Positions 33,748-42,555 of a stretch of 64,000 bases of DNA are shown piece after piece. The stretch is from Faeciplasma sp900553675 (GTDB lineage: Bacteria; Bacillota; Clostridia; Oscillospirales; Ruminococcaceae), in contig CAUAFG010000001.1 of assembly GCA_958428235.1 (NCBI GenBank), positions 1 through 64,000 of the forward strand, written 5' to 3'. The notes below the pieces were generated by a model. The model was given only the letters and a program-made list of their open reading frames with translations. It did not search any database and was not told where the DNA came from. The stretch's first letter is position 1. Every line of letters begins with the position of its first letter. A program made the translations under genes and the position numbers.

Positions 33748-36540
33748 TCAGAACAGCCTGAAGCAGGAGAGTGCGACCGTTCCGCCGGTTGTAAACCTAA
33801 GCGTGTGCAAACCTTCCACCGGCACAGCGTCGGTTCGGACGGTTACAAACCTGCCCGTTCCGACAGCCCCGCCCGAGCCGGGTATTTTAAACTTGGCGAT
33901 AGTCTGACCGGTTCCGGCGCAGCTTAATGTAAGCTCTGCCCCCGAACCGGGGACGAACGCCGTCACTTCGGCGTGGGTATATCCCTTAAGACTGCACGCA
34001 GGATAGTTTATAAAGCTCTGCCAGTCCTGTATCAAAGCGTATTCGGTAAGCTCAAAGTCGGTGCCGAATTCCACTCCCATATAGTCGGACGATAAGGTTG
34101 CAGGAACCGGCATTGAAACGTTTACTCCCTCAAAGCTCCTGCCGGTAACCTCGATTGCCGCCGCGCGCCTTATATCCTCGCTCGACGAGCCTATCATAAT
34201 GGCGTATTCGCCGCTGTAAACCTCCTGCGCGCCGGTGTTGACGTCGTAAAAGCCCAGAGTGGAGATGTCAAGTGTAAGCTTGGCGGTTTCGGTTCTGCCC
34301 TTGGGAACATTAATCCTTGCAAACGCCTTAAGCTGCTTTCGTGGAAGCGGAATCGGAAGCTTTGGCGGTGCAACATAAAGTTGAACCACCTCGTCGGCGT
34401 CCACGATTCCGGTGTTTCTTATGTCGATTTCCACCGTAAGCACCGAATCAGAGCTCAGCTGCCTTGCGCTCAGCCTTGGAGTGCCGTATTCAAAGCTTGT
34501 GTAGCTTAGTCCGTGCCCGAACGGAAACAGCGGCTTGCCGGTGAAGTAAAGATATGTGCTTTTGGTGCGGATGATGTTGTAATCGCGGATGTCGCAAAGG
34601 TCTTGCGAGTCGGCATACCATGTTATGGGGCATCTTCCCGCAGGGGAGAAGTCTCCGAACAGGCTTCCTGCAACCGCCGCGCCCATGGCAGGACCAGCAT
34701 GGCAGATATGCATGGCTGCGCAGAGCTTGCGGGAATCGAAGGCATAAGGGTATCCCGAAACCATATACAAAACAGCGTTTTTATTGACCTCTAAAACAGA
34801 ATCAAGCAGCTTTTCAGCATGAGCAGGAAGGTTCAGGTGCTTTCTGTCGTAACCCTCGCGGGCGTTTATAAGGGGATGATTTCCTGCAAACACCACCGCC
34901 TGAGTGCAGGAACGGGCAAGCTCGGCGGCTCTTACCTCGCCGCTTGAAACCGTTTCTATCTCGAAAAGACAGCTTTCATCAGCCCTCGGAGAGCTTTTAA
35001 CCGCAAGCTTAAAATCGGTAAGTCCAAGCGGTCTTTGCTGCCAGTTATACATTATAACCTTGTCCCCACGCTTTTTAACGGTTATCATTTCGTGGACGAA
35101 CCAGCCGTAAACCTCGTCGGCAACGCAGCGCATTATGCCGCTGTCGGTGAGAAATTTGCCGTTTTCCATGGATTTAAGCGAAATTGCACCGTCTCCCCAA
35201 TCATAAAGCTCAAACAGACAGCTTTTAACAGGTGCGTCCTCGGCAGGGCAAAGACCGCCGTCGGCAGAAATGGTGAGATATTTTCCGCTTGCAGGATGGC
35301 GCAGGGCGACGATATCGCAGCCGGTGTCGCAGCAGATATTATCCTCTCCGGCGCGGCGGATAAGTTCTTCAATAATTGTGCCGTTTCTGTCCGACAGACC
35401 GGTGTACCAATCGCGGAAATTCATGCCGGCATGGATGCCTATTACCGCGGTTTTCTTTTTGGGACTGAACGGAAGCACGCCCATGCTGTTTTTGAGAAGT
35501 ATTACCGACTCCTTAGCCGCCATTTCGCTGACCTTGTAAAAGTCCTCGCAGCACAAAAGCTCATCGGAATAGGAACTGTAGGGGCTTTTGCCGTCGATAT
35601 CTCCCAAAAGGAATCTTGCCTTAAGCAGTCCGGACAGAGCATAGTCTATATCGCTTTCGTCGATTTTGCCCTCTTCCAAAGCCGCTCTGACCGCTTCGCG
35701 GACGATTTCGGCGTTGTCGGTCATAACGTCCGCGCCGTGGTTTTTATATACCCTTGTGGCAGTCTCGGCAAAGGTTCTGTCCTTTTTGTGGGAGAGAACG
35801 TTTGCGCAGAAGTCCCCGCCGTCGGTGACCGAAAACAGCATTCCCCACTGCTTTTTTAATATCTCGTCAAGCTCGGGATTGCACAGCGCCTCAATTCCGT
35901 TTATTTCGTTGTAGGATGTCATAACTCCCTTTGCGTCGCCGTGGGTGAAGGCTCTTTCAAAGGCTTTCAAGTAATAATCGTGCTTTAAACCAAGCGGTAT
36001 GCTGGCGTTGTCCTTGCCCCTGTCCTCCTCGTTGTTGTTGGCGTAAAAGTGCTTTAGCATGGGCAGAATGCGCAGATGCTCGGGATCGTCGCCAGCCATA
36101 CCGCGGGTATACGCCGCCGACATCTCGCCTATAAGATAAGGGTCTTCGCCGTATGCCTCCTCGTTTCTGCCCCAGCGGGGGTCGCGCTCGGCGTCGACGG
36201 TGGGTCCCCACACGCAAAGGGATGCCTTGCCCTGCTTGTTGTATATACGCGTTTCGATACCGGTTATCTCCCCCATTTTATACATCACATCGGGGTCGAA
36301 GGTTGCGGCAAGTCCGAAAGGCTCGGGGAAAACGGTGGTTGGGGATTCCTCCCTGCCGCGACAGACAAGTCCGCGCGCAACCTCCGCGCCGACCGGAAAG
36401 CCCTTAAGACCAAGCCGCTCGACCGGCTGGCTGTATGTAGTAAGCATTCCAAGCTTTTCATCAAGGGTAAGCTCGCGCAAAAGTGCGCGCACCCTTTCGT
36501 TTATGTTCAAAGATTCGTTCATAAATTTATATCCAGACAT
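33748..36540 (-). CDS. Glycoside hydrolase family 3 enzyme with beta-trefoil insertion and C-terminal CBM6-like domain
   Basis: 930 residues. The GH3 barrel (about 20-300) has KHFYANNNEEDRG and the nucleophile region FSVTDGGDF. The second GH3 domain (from about 330) is split by an insertion (about 415-530) that looks like a fascin/ricin-type beta-trefoil (HPASGKYLTISADGG, MENGKFLTD). The domain resumes with AGNHPLINAREGYDR and the conserved FPFGHGLSYTSFEY, then a fibronectin-III-like domain and a C-terminal carbohydrate-binding-like sandwich. No signal peptide, so probably intracellular beta-glucosidase or xylosidase activity. The ATG at 36540 follows GGGAGG by five bases. Confidence 0.88.
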   Translation of the reverse strand: MSGYKFMNESLNINERVRALLRELTLDEKLGMLTTYSQPVERLGLKGFPVGAEVARGLVCRGREESPTTVFPEPFGLAATFDPDVMYKMGEITGIETRIYNKQGKASLCVWGPTVDAERDPRWGRNEEAYGEDPYLIGEMSAAYTRGMAGDDPEHLRILPMLKHFYANNNEEDRGKDNASIPLGLKHDYYLKAFERAFTHGDAKGVMTSYNEINGIEALCNPELDEILKKQWGMLFSVTDGGDFCANVLSHKKDRTFAETATRVYKNHGADVMTDNAEIVREAVRAALEEGKIDESDIDYALSGLLKARFLLGDIDGKSPYSSYSDELLCCEDFYKVSEMAAKESVILLKNSMGVLPFSPKKKTAVIGIHAGMNFRDWYTGLSDRNGTIIEELIRRAGEDNICCDTGCDIVALRHPASGKYLTISADGGLCPAEDAPVKSCLFELYDWGDGAISLKSMENGKFLTDSGIMRCVADEVYGWFVHEMITVKKRGDKVIMYNWQQRPLGLTDFKLAVKSSPRADESCLFEIETVSSGEVRAAELARSCTQAVVFAGNHPLINAREGYDRKHLNLPAHAEKLLDSVLEVNKNAVLYMVSGYPYAFDSRKLCAAMHICHAGPAMGAAVAGSLFGDFSPAGRCPITWYADSQDLCDIRDYNIIRTKSTYLYFTGKPLFPFGHGLSYTSFEYGTPRLSARQLSSDSVLTVEIDIRNTGIVDADEVVQLYVAPPKLPIPLPRKQLKAFARINVPKGRTETAKLTLDISTLGFYDVNTGAQEVYSGEYAIMIGSSSEDIRRAAAIEVTGRSFEGVNVSMPVPATLSSDYMGVEFGTDFELTEYALIQDWQSFINYPACSLKGYTHAEVTAFVPGSGAELTLSCAGTGQTIAKFKIPGSGGAVGTGRFVTVRTDAVPVEGLHTLRFTTGGTVALSCFRLF

Positions 36541-36556
36541 TTCAGCCTCCCAAAAA

Positions 36557-36574
36557 TTCCGCATATAAGCGGAA
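36557..36574 (-). promoter_or_regulatory. Inverted repeat near the GH3 transcription start
   Basis: TTCCGC-N6-GCGGAA, a perfect 6-6-6 palindrome directly after the expected transcription start and before the ribosome site. Suits a repressor operator or a 5' hairpin; no regulator gene is adjacent. Confidence 0.55.
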
Positions 36575-36585
36575 GTATTAATATG

Positions 36586-36614
36586 ATGATAACATACAAA
36601 TAAGCATTAAGCAA
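36586..36614 (-). promoter_or_regulatory. Promoter of the GH3 gene
   Basis: TTGCTT (36609-36614), 17 bases, TATCAT (36586-36591). Moderate boxes, correct spacing. Confidence 0.6.
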
Positions 36615-36881
36615 TGAAAATAAGTAATTTTTTCTTAACCTATTTAATTTTCGTCTTAACATTTTGTATGATTTTGGAGAATAAAAACAGCGCATATCCT
36701 GAGCTTATCAAAATCTGCGCTAAATAATGCACGCCGCAAAGCGGCAAGCAGGCGAAGACTGCGATAAAAATCCATCGCCGCAAGGCGATACCATCACTTT
36801 TCACTTTTCTCTCTTATCTTTTATCTAGAAAAGTCGCCAAACTATATGAGAGAAAAGAGAAGAGAGAAAAGAGAAAAGTAC
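36615..36881. repeat. Palindrome/GA-rich intergenic region, including repeat copy 2
   Basis: No gene seen. Contains small hairpins GCCGC-AAA-GCGGC (36733-36745) and ATCGCC-GCAA-GGCGAT (36774-36789), a CT-rich tract (36796-36825) inverted relative to the GA-rich tract that follows, and a 24-base GA-rich sequence (36856-36879) identical to 10867-10890. Confidence 0.6.
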
Positions 36882-36917
36882 AAAAAGAAAAGCCACCTTG
36901 CGGCGACTTTTCTTTTT
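36882..36917 (-). terminator. Terminator of tRNA-Leu
   Basis: AAAAGTCGCC-GCAA-GGTGGCTTTT followed on the minus strand by CTTTTTG. Confidence 0.85.
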
Positions 36918-37003
36918 GGTGCCGGTGACCGGGGTCGAACCGGTACGGTATCTCTACCACAGGATTTTGAGTCCAGCACGTCTGCCAATTCCATCACACC
37001 GGC
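36917..37003 (-). tRNA. tRNA-Leu (CAA)
   Basis: 87 bases with encoded CCA. The acceptor stem GCCGGTG/CACCGGC is perfect, the discriminator is A, TTCGACC is the T-loop, and there is a long variable arm as expected for Leu. The anticodon loop CTCAAAA gives anticodon CAA. The anticodon stem CTGGA/TCCTG contains one U-U mismatch at the second pair. Confidence 0.95.
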
Positions 37004-37021
37004 ATGTGAAACAACTATGTT

Positions 37022-37050
37022 AGTATAGCAGAAAATCATGGATTTGTCAA
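37022..37050 (-). promoter_or_regulatory. Promoter of tRNA-Leu
   Basis: TTGACA (37045-37050), 17 bases, TATACT (37022-37027), about 19 bases before the tRNA. Confidence 0.88.
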
Positions 37051-37081
37051 TACAATTACCGCAAAATTTTGTCTCAAAAAA

Positions 37082-37115
37082 TAATAGCACAGACAATATC
37101 CTGCCTGTGCTATTA
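37082..37115 (-). terminator. Terminator after pduL
   Basis: A perfect 11-bp stem TAATAGCACAG/CTGTGCTATTA, followed on the minus strand by TTTTTTG. Confidence 0.88.
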
Positions 37116-37129
37116 CATTCAAACAATTA

Positions 37130-37160
37130 TCAGATATTAACGATCTCGCCCATCAACTCT
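37130..37160 (-). pseudogene. Remnant of a second pduL 3' end
   Basis: Thirty-one bases that encode ELMGEIVNI-stop, the same peptide as the end of pduL two bases upstream. The differences between the two copies are all synonymous (Leu, Gly, Val and Asn codons, and TGA for TAA). This looks like the surviving tail of a diverged duplicate gene. Confidence 0.65.
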
Positions 37161-37162
37161 AA

Positions 37163-37735
37163 TTAGATGTTTACGATCTCCCCCATAAGCTCTCTGCCTG
37201 CGCCTATTGCGTTCGACTCGTCGGTGTCGATGTGCATTGCGGTGGCATAGCTTGCGCTTACGCGGCATACAACGTCGCCTAAAATTGCCTTTCTTTCGGC
37301 AGTGTCAACCTTGACCCATACAACATCCTTGTCCTTAACGCCAAGAGAAGCGGCGTCTTCGGGGGTGAGGTGGATATGTCTCTTTGCAATGATTACTCCT
37401 TCGCTGAGTTCAACCTCTCCGCAGGGACCAACCAGCTTGCAGGGAGCGGAACCGGCAAGGTCGCCGGACTCTCTTATCGGAGCGGTGATACCGATCGAGC
37501 GGGCGTCGGTTGCGCTGAGCTCAACCTGATCCGCCTTTCTGCACGGACCCAAGATGGAAACGTTGGGAAGCTCCTTTTTGGGACCTACAACGGTAACTCT
37601 TTCCTCGCAGGCGTACTGACCGGGCTGGGAAAGATCCTTCTTTTTGGTGAGGGTTGCGCCCTTGCCAAAGAGAACCTCTAAGGTTTCCTGAGTGACGTGT
37701 ACATGACGTGCGGATGTTTCAACAATGAATTTCAT
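37163..37735 (-). CDS. pduL: Phosphate propanoyltransferase/phosphotransacetylase, PduL type
   Basis: 190 residues. Two beta-barrel halves, each with the zinc-binding histidine motif: ARHVHVT (about 8-14) and AKRHIHLTPEDA (about 118-129). PduL swaps acyl groups between CoA and phosphate (acetyl-CoA to acetyl phosphate), a step in fermentative ATP formation. No encapsulation peptide is seen at the N-terminus and no microcompartment genes are near, so it is probably the cytosolic housekeeping enzyme. AAAGGAC precedes the ATG at 37735. Confidence 0.9.
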   Translation of the reverse strand: MKFIVETSARHVHVTQETLEVLFGKGATLTKKKDLSQPGQYACEERVTVVGPKKELPNVSILGPCRKADQVELSATDARSIGITAPIRESGDLAGSAPCKLVGPCGEVELSEGVIIAKRHIHLTPEDAASLGVKDKDVVWVKVDTAERKAILGDVVCRVSASYATAMHIDTDESNAIGAGRELMGEIVNI

Positions 37736-37817
37736 TTTATTCTGTCCTTTCTTTTCGGATGGATTTTCAGGCTTTTGAGGGGTTATTATCCTCAAAAAGC
37801 TGATTTATCTCAAAGCT

Positions 37818-37846
37818 ATTTTACTCCTTTTTTGCCCTGAAATCAA
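37818..37846 (-). promoter_or_regulatory. Promoter of pduL
   Basis: TTGATT (37841-37846), 17 bases, TAAAAT (37818-37823), immediately after the yfhO stop, which has no terminator of its own. Confidence 0.65.
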
Positions 37847-37849
37847 GTA

Positions 37850-40675
37850 CTATTTGTCTTTTCCGATAATTTTCTTGAAAATTGCGCCGTTCTTAAATTC
37901 GATTACGAACACTATTGCCAAAAGCGAAAGCCCGAACAGGGAGACAAATATTGCAAGCGTTAAATAGCTTGGGAAAAAGCGCATTTCAACCGTATGCTCG
38001 CCCGCTTCAAGCTCTATTCCTATAAGCGAATCGATAAGCTTAACAGGCGTTACCTTTTTGCCGTCAACGGTGATAGTCCAGCCCGGCTCATATGGAATGG
38101 TGGTGAACAGGACTCCATCCTTTTCGGCAGTTACGGTTCCCTTTAGATGTGTGTCGCTATGCTCGGTTATGTTCCAGCCGCCCTTGCGGATGGTTTCAAC
38201 CGCCTCGGCAAGCTTTTCGGTGTCGAGCTGATAGAACAGAACGTCCGAGAATATTGCTTCGCCGTTTGCAAGAGTCATTCTTAAATGAAGCTTTTCTGCG
38301 GGGTCGAATGTGCCCAGATCGAGTATGCTGTAATGCTCGCCGGTGAAGAAGTAATCGACAAAGGCGTAGTTGGTGATATCCCACGAATCCGCCTTAAGCC
38401 ACATATTGCACTGGCGCTGATAAAGCGTCGGGAAGAAGGCGTAGAGCGGCTCGGATGCTTTCGACTCTTCCGTAAAGTTCAGGGAAAATTCAACATAGCT
38501 GTCCTTGTCCGGAACGGTGGTGGTGTACATTATATGGTCGCCGGTGGTGGCGGTGGTGCAGTTTACGGTGTCGGTATAGTAGGAGTATAGGCGGCGGAAG
38601 AACTTAATGCTCCTGTCGCCGAGAATATCCTGCATAAGCAGCTCCTGATTTGCTATCGGGTCTTTAGATTCGAGCTTGGTTTCTAAGATATCCTTATCCG
38701 CCATGTATGCTATCGGCAGGGCGTAGGGGTTTTCGTATACCGATATTTCGCAGCCGGTGTCCTCCTCAGACATAATCTGCGGGTAGCCCTCATAGGGGAG
38801 CTTTAACATGTTCTGATAGTTCTGGCGGGTAATCTCCTTTTCATCGAGCGATGGTGTAATCTCGTCGGGCTTGTGCATAAGATACTTTATTCCAAACAGC
38901 GAGTCGGTTAAAAGCGTTGCTCCGGTGTATTTGGTGTAATGTCCCTGCATTCCGAAGCCGAGGGATTTCAGCATTTTCAAAACGGGAGTGTTCATGGTGG
39001 AGCTTGAATGGGATATTCCCTTAAAGCCCATGCCCATGGGGTCGTTTACGGTGCGGTGGAAGGTCTTTTCCATGCGGTAGAGGGAGCCGTCCCGCTCCTC
39101 CAGCTCGTCAACCACCCTTCTGCCGTCGATAAAGTAATCCTGATATGAGGAGTATTTTGAATACACAACGTCGCAGTCTATCGCCCAGACGGTGTACATG
39201 GAGTTCTCGAAAATTTCAAGGCATATCAGCACCGCCGTTACTATCTTCATGGCAGTGTTGTTATATTTCTTGAACAAAAAGATGACAAACGCGAACGCCA
39301 CCACGCACAAAACCGAGAACCATACCGTTTCGGCGAGGTAAAACTCGGGGTGTTCCTGCTGATTAAGTATTGCCAACACCGCTATCCAGCCGAACGCTGT
39401 AAGCCCTATTTCCTTAAAGCTTACGCCCTCCAAATTTTCAAACGCGCGGAAGGCGATTATCAGCATAAGGAAGGAGAATGTAAATGAGTAGCGGTAGGGC
39501 AGCCAGTTTGGAACCTGAAAACCGTGCCAAGCAATGTCCACGGTGGAAAGATACATACTTCCGAACACCGCAAACATCAAAGCTCCGTAGGATACCTTTT
39601 CCTTTGCCTTTATCCTTGTATTCAGGAAGTAAAGCGGAATAAGCATTACAACTATTGTTCCGCAGGCTATCATGGGCAGTCCTTCCGGACGGACGGTATC
39701 GTATGTGTTGGGGAAAAGCTTTGTCAAAAAGTCGAATATGTCAAACTGGTTTGTGGGAGAAAAGTCGGGGTCGGAAAAATCAAGCTTTCCGAGTCTAAGC
39801 GAGCAGTAAACCGGTATCAGCACGATTGCAGCACTCAGCACCGATATGATCGCGGACGCCGCAAATTTCAGACCGCTTTTTATAAAATGCGGGGCGATGA
39901 CGTGATCGGGTCGGGAGAAGATGTAAAAAACAAAGTAAAGTGCCGAGAAAAAGCCCAGCATATAGCCAATATAGAAGTGGGAGAAGAACATTATACTGAG
40001 CGATACCGTCAGCAAAAGCATTTTTCCCTCATCCACAAGGCGTTCTATTCCCAAAAGGATAAGCGGCAGCCATATCATGCCGTCTATCCACATGGGGTTC
40101 ATCAGCTCGACGACAATATATGTCATCAGAGCATAGCTGACCGAGAATATCACCTGCATATACTTTGAGGCGTGCTTGGATTTATCCAGATAATAGGCAA
40201 ACGCCAAAGCACAGCAGCCGATTTTTACAAGCTGCATTATTTCAAGCGCACCGCACATCATGGTTCGCGGCAGCAACACAACTATCCACATAAACGGGCT
40301 TGCAAGATAGTAGCCGAACATGCCCATAGTCTCGCCGCTTAAGTTTCGCGACCAGCTGTATATCAGCGAATGATCTCCCCATATAGCGTCCTTCATCATC
40401 TCATAATAGGAGACATACTGACCGTTGAGGTCTAAAACAAGCACCGAAAGGTCGCCGTAGGGGTGGACTCCGAAGCAGGAGTATACTAAATACATGATAA
40501 ACACCGGCAGGAAGAAGATAAGTAAGCCGTATCTGTGGCGATAGCACCATCTTCCGACCGGATTGTTCTCTAAAAGCTCTGTAAACGAGCGGCGCTTGGG
40601 TGCGGGTGCTTCCTGCGGGAGCAGCTCATCCGGCGCTTCGTTATTGATAGGTTGGTTTGTCGGGTCTTGGGTCAT
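37850..40675 (-). CDS. yfhO: YfhO family membrane glycosyltransferase-like protein
   Basis: 941 residues with a cytoplasmic proline-rich N-terminus (1-45), about 12-13 membrane helices (to about 510), then a large extracytoplasmic domain and a final membrane helix near the C-terminus. It matches the YfhO family (GT-C-like topology, GDLSVLVLDLNGQYVSYYE near the first loop). In Bacillus subtilis YfhO works with the GT2 CsbB to glycosylate lipoteichoic acid, and here a GT2 gene lies 30 bases upstream, so a similar surface-sugar role is likely. AGGAGG precedes the ATG. Confidence 0.85.
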   Translation of the reverse strand: MTQDPTNQPINNEAPDELLPQEAPAPKRRSFTELLENNPVGRWCYRHRYGLLIFFLPVFIMYLVYSCFGVHPYGDLSVLVLDLNGQYVSYYEMMKDAIWGDHSLIYSWSRNLSGETMGMFGYYLASPFMWIVVLLPRTMMCGALEIMQLVKIGCCALAFAYYLDKSKHASKYMQVIFSVSYALMTYIVVELMNPMWIDGMIWLPLILLGIERLVDEGKMLLLTVSLSIMFFSHFYIGYMLGFFSALYFVFYIFSRPDHVIAPHFIKSGLKFAASAIISVLSAAIVLIPVYCSLRLGKLDFSDPDFSPTNQFDIFDFLTKLFPNTYDTVRPEGLPMIACGTIVVMLIPLYFLNTRIKAKEKVSYGALMFAVFGSMYLSTVDIAWHGFQVPNWLPYRYSFTFSFLMLIIAFRAFENLEGVSFKEIGLTAFGWIAVLAILNQQEHPEFYLAETVWFSVLCVVAFAFVIFLFKKYNNTAMKIVTAVLICLEIFENSMYTVWAIDCDVVYSKYSSYQDYFIDGRRVVDELEERDGSLYRMEKTFHRTVNDPMGMGFKGISHSSSTMNTPVLKMLKSLGFGMQGHYTKYTGATLLTDSLFGIKYLMHKPDEITPSLDEKEITRQNYQNMLKLPYEGYPQIMSEEDTGCEISVYENPYALPIAYMADKDILETKLESKDPIANQELLMQDILGDRSIKFFRRLYSYYTDTVNCTTATTGDHIMYTTTVPDKDSYVEFSLNFTEESKASEPLYAFFPTLYQRQCNMWLKADSWDITNYAFVDYFFTGEHYSILDLGTFDPAEKLHLRMTLANGEAIFSDVLFYQLDTEKLAEAVETIRKGGWNITEHSDTHLKGTVTAEKDGVLFTTIPYEPGWTITVDGKKVTPVKLIDSLIGIELEAGEHTVEMRFFPSYLTLAIFVSLFGLSLLAIVFVIEFKNGAIFKKIIGKDK

Positions 40676-40705
40676 GAAAATCCTCCTGTATAAATCCGCA
40701 CTTTA

Positions 40706-41608
40706 TCAATCCTCGGTGGTGCGGCTTACAATATATCTTGGGCGGTGCTTAACCTCTTCGTATATTCGTGATATATAATAGCTGGACATTCCCAGACATT
40801 CAAGTATAACTCCGCCGATAAGCATTAAGACTATCGCCGCCGGACTAAAGCTTCCTAAATTCACCCCGCATATGCTTAAAACAAGCAGCACCAGCGAAGC
40901 AAGTATCACAATAAGCCCCATCGCGGTGGAGATATACAAGGGGATGCCGGTGAACGAGGTCAGGTTTCTTATGGCATAGCCTATCAGCTTGCCGGTCGTC
41001 CACCTGCGCTTTCCCGCGTGACGCGCGGCAACGTCGTAATACACTGTAGCAGATTCAAAGCCAACCCATCCCGAAAGTGCGCGGAAAAAGGTTATTCTTT
41101 CGGGCAGGGCAAGGATATTGTCTATAACCCTGCGGTCAATCAGCTTAAAGTCGGAAGCGTCCCGCATGTCGATTTTAGACGTTGATTGAATCAGACCGTA
41201 GAACACCTTAGAAAGCGAGCCATATGCAAGGCTTTCATCCCCGCGTGAGGATTTTCTGCCCTCAACAACCTTGGCACCGCCCTGCCACAAGCGATACATC
41301 TCGGGTATCTTTTCGGGCGGGTGCTGCAAATCGCAGTCGATGACAACGGCGGCTTCGCCCTTTGCGGCTTCGAGTCCCGCTAAGATTGCGCCCTCCTTGC
41401 CGAAGTTGCGGGAAAATTTCACCCCGCGTATGCGCTTGTCCAAGCGGTTAAGGCTGATGATTTTGTCCCACGAGCCATCGCGCGAGCCGTCGTCGACGAA
41501 AATAAGCTCGCAGTTTATATTCTCTTTTTCTAAAACGGCGGTAATTTCCTTCGCCGCCGCGGGTATATTATCCTCTTCATTATAGGATGGGATTACAACA
41601 GAAAGCAC
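40706..41608 (-). CDS. Glycosyltransferase family 2 (CsbB/GtrB/DPM-like)
   Basis: 300 residues. The GT-A domain opens VVIPSYNEEDN, with FVDDGSRDGS (about 36-45), DCDLQHPPEKI (about 91-101) and the family's SDFKLIDRRV segment (about 157). Two C-terminal membrane helices (about 220-245 and 255-285) are typical of enzymes that load a sugar onto undecaprenyl or polyprenyl phosphate. It is the likely partner of the YfhO-type protein downstream. The start is GTG with GAAAGGA upstream. Confidence 0.9.
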   Translation of the reverse strand: MLSVVIPSYNEEDNIPAAAKEITAVLEKENINCELIFVDDGSRDGSWDKIISLNRLDKRIRGVKFSRNFGKEGAILAGLEAAKGEAAVVIDCDLQHPPEKIPEMYRLWQGGAKVVEGRKSSRGDESLAYGSLSKVFYGLIQSTSKIDMRDASDFKLIDRRVIDNILALPERITFFRALSGWVGFESATVYYDVAARHAGKRRWTTGKLIGYAIRNLTSFTGIPLYISTAMGLIVILASLVLLVLSICGVNLGSFSPAAIVLMLIGGVILECLGMSSYYISRIYEEVKHRPRYIVSRTTED

Positions 41609-41626
41609 GTAAAATTTCCTTTCGGG

Positions 41627-42442
41627 TCAGACTTGATTTAAAGCGTAAAACTTTTCCGCTCTTTCACGCAGCTCAGGCTCTAACAGGTTGATGTCGGGGC
41701 GCTTGGCGTCCTTCCAGAAATCATACTGCGGCCACGGCTTCATGTATTTTTCGCTTCTTACAAGGATTTCGGTTATATCGTTTGCTCTGAGACGCTCTAA
41801 ATAGTCCTGCGGAGATTCAAGCGGCTTGTCTAAAGCTATTCCGCCGCCGGGGAAGCCCCATGTATAATGAGTGTCCGAGCCGCCGGTCATCGGCAGATTA
41901 TACGAAGCTGCATACTCCCTCGCCCGCTTGTTGAACATGGGGTCGGTGTGGGAGGCGTTTTCAACCTCAACGCCGTCAACGCATCTTGGGAACAGGCGGA
42001 TGGTGTCGATATACCCTGCCTCGCGGAAGGGGTGAGGGTGCACTATAAACCCGCCGTTTGCGTGGACAAGCTCGGCATACTTGGGCAGAGTGATATTTTC
42101 AAGCTCGGGGTGATCCAGCAAAAACTGCTTGTCTATGCCGTAGGTCAAAAACTCGGTTGAGTGCCAGCCGAACTCGAGTCCGAAAAATACCTTAAAGCCT
42201 ATTTCGTCGCCCCTCTTTTTTGCATCCTCATAGCCCTGGCAGAAAAGATGGATTTTAATATCCCACGGCAGCCGTCTGTCAATTGCGGTGTTTCCGCCGA
42301 AGAAATGGTCGGTTACAAAGCAGCCGTCGTAGCCGCAGGCTTTCAGACAGTCCACCTGCTGAGCACCGGAGCAGGGCGAACACAACGAGCCTTGAGAGGT
42401 GTGAAGGTGAGTTTCATATTTATACAGCTTAATTTCTGACAT
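41627..42442 (-). CDS. PHP-domain metal-dependent phosphoesterase
   Basis: 271 residues. PHP metal ligands are visible in order: THLHTS (11-16), TDHFFGG (about 44), GLEF (about 87), HPHP (about 133) and GSDTHY (about 190). Such domains hydrolyse phosphoesters with two or three metal ions; the substrate is unknown. It heads the PHP-GT2-YfhO operon, 18 bases before the GT2 gene, hinting at a link to surface-glycan or lipid-phosphate metabolism, which is inference. Confidence 0.85.
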   Translation of the reverse strand: MSEIKLYKYETHLHTSQGSLCSPCSGAQQVDCLKACGYDGCFVTDHFFGGNTAIDRRLPWDIKIHLFCQGYEDAKKRGDEIGFKVFFGLEFGWHSTEFLTYGIDKQFLLDHPELENITLPKYAELVHANGGFIVHPHPFREAGYIDTIRLFPRCVDGVEVENASHTDPMFNKRAREYAASYNLPMTGGSDTHYTWGFPGGGIALDKPLESPQDYLERLRANDITEILVRSEKYMKPWPQYDFWKDAKRPDINLLEPELRERAEKFYALNQV

Positions 42443-42519
42443 AATTAACCTTCTTAGTATGGATTATTTTGTTAGGATTATTCCGCCGGAAGCGTATGCC
42501 GCGCCGTCCGGTCTATGAT

Positions 42520-42548
42520 ATTATACTATTGTTTTTATTAGATGTCAA
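42520..42548 (-). promoter_or_regulatory. Consensus promoter of the PHP-GT2-yfhO operon
   Basis: TTGACA (42543-42548), 17 bases, TATAAT (42520-42525). Confidence 0.93.
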
Positions 42549-42555
42549 ATAGAAC

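Noticed and set aside
37163..37735. Bacterial microcompartment locus around pduL
   Set aside because: No shell protein or encapsulation peptide found; the gene stands alone.
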